NCBI RefSeq assembly: GCF_018588585.1
Contig: NZ_JAEUFG010000011.1
Span: forward strand, 118,872 to 182,871
Source of the DNA: Bacillus sp. SM2101
Lineage (GTDB): Bacteria; Bacillota; Bacilli; Bacillales; SM2101
Direction of reading: 5' to 3'
Length of the DNA: 64,000 bases
Shown here: piece after piece, positions 63,956 to 64,000 of the stretch
Numbering within the stretch: the stretch's first letter is position 1
Layout: every line of letters starts with the position of its first letter
Translations under genes and position numbers: made by a program
Notes under the pieces: generated by a model
Database searches by the model: none
Told to the model about the DNA's origin: nothing
What the model saw: the letters and a program-made list of their open reading frames with translations, nothing else

Positions 63956-64000
63956 TTAGGCAGCTTCTAAGGCATGCATTCGGTATTGAACCGGACTCAT
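63956..64000 (-). CDS. IS3-family transposase, C-terminal end only
   Basis: The minus strand of the last 45 bases reads MSPVQYRMHALEAA and a stop, the usual C-terminus of IS150-type OrfB transposases (the preceding ...LNGMSPVQYR motif would lie outside the window). The DDE catalytic core is not visible. Confidence 0.85.
   Translation of the reverse strand: MSPVQYRMHALEAA

Noticed and set aside
1..64000. CRISPR arrays, rRNA or tRNA genes
   Set aside because: The only short-period repetition is the roughly 160-bp intergenic family, which has no spacer pattern. I found no tRNA cloverleaf or rRNA sequence by eye.

Overview
The window is a low-GC stretch of a chromosome from an endospore-forming member of the Bacillaceae. 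The gene order follows the Bacillus subtilis block dapG-dapA-rnjB-tepA-ylzJ-spoIIIE-ymfC ... ymfF-ymfH-ymfI-ymfJ-ymfK-rodZ-pgsA-cinA-recA-rny-ymdB-spoVS-miaB-ymcA-cotE-mutS-mutL-miaA-hfq-spoVK-hflX-ynbB-glnR-glnA. Sporulation genes (spoIIIE, spoVS, cotE, spoVK), Gram-positive ribosome binding sites with frequent TTG/GTG starts, and sigma-H and sigma-E type promoters support this. The species cannot be fixed from the sequence alone.

Layout. 1-4 kb: lysine/diaminopimelate genes (dapG, cut by the window edge, and dapA) and RNase J2. 4.5-10.4 kb: a three-gene efflux operon (lipoprotein membrane-fusion protein, RND pump, TolC-like coiled-coil protein) placed between rnjB and tepA, which I recall as neighbours in B. 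subtilis. 10.7-14.2 kb: tepA-ylzJ-spoIIIE. 14.6-20.6 kb: a GntR regulator and a nucleoside ABC importer (nupNOPQ type). 21.1-29.4 kb: the ymfF-cinA block. 29.7-34.9 kb: recA with a LexA box, rny, ymdB, spoVS. 35.2-41.3 kb: a dipeptidase, a two-subunit 2-oxoacid:ferredoxin oxidoreductase, miaB and ymcA. 42-48 kb: cotE, mutS, mutL. 48.7-52.8 kb: miaA, hfq, a decayed region with an IS1595-type transposase remnant, and spoVK. 53.1-54.6 kb: a membrane-anchored DUF1266-SUFU-like fusion on the minus strand. 55-59.6 kb: hflX, ynbB, and glnRA with two GlnR operators. 59.7-64 kb: an accessory end with an integrase pseudogene carrying two in-frame TGA codons, a secreted orphan protein, a 44-residue secreted peptide gene, a Cys-rich orphan, a type I holin-like toxin gene and the end of an IS3-family element.

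The strongest signal not explained by genes is a dispersed intergenic repeat of about 160 bp. It has imperfect terminal inverted repeats (AAGGCTCTTTTCG outer part, GTTGC inner part) and a central GGCATCTTTTCTTCT motif. I count about 23 full, decayed or partial copies in both orientations. They include a near-identical tandem block of four before mutS and a head-to-tail run of three before spoVS. Copies sit between transcription units and not inside genes, and they create false N-terminal ORF extensions, for example upstream of mutL.

Start codons below were chosen from Shine-Dalgarno spacing and remembered family N-termini. Promoters, operators and terminators were read by eye. No database search or folding program was run.
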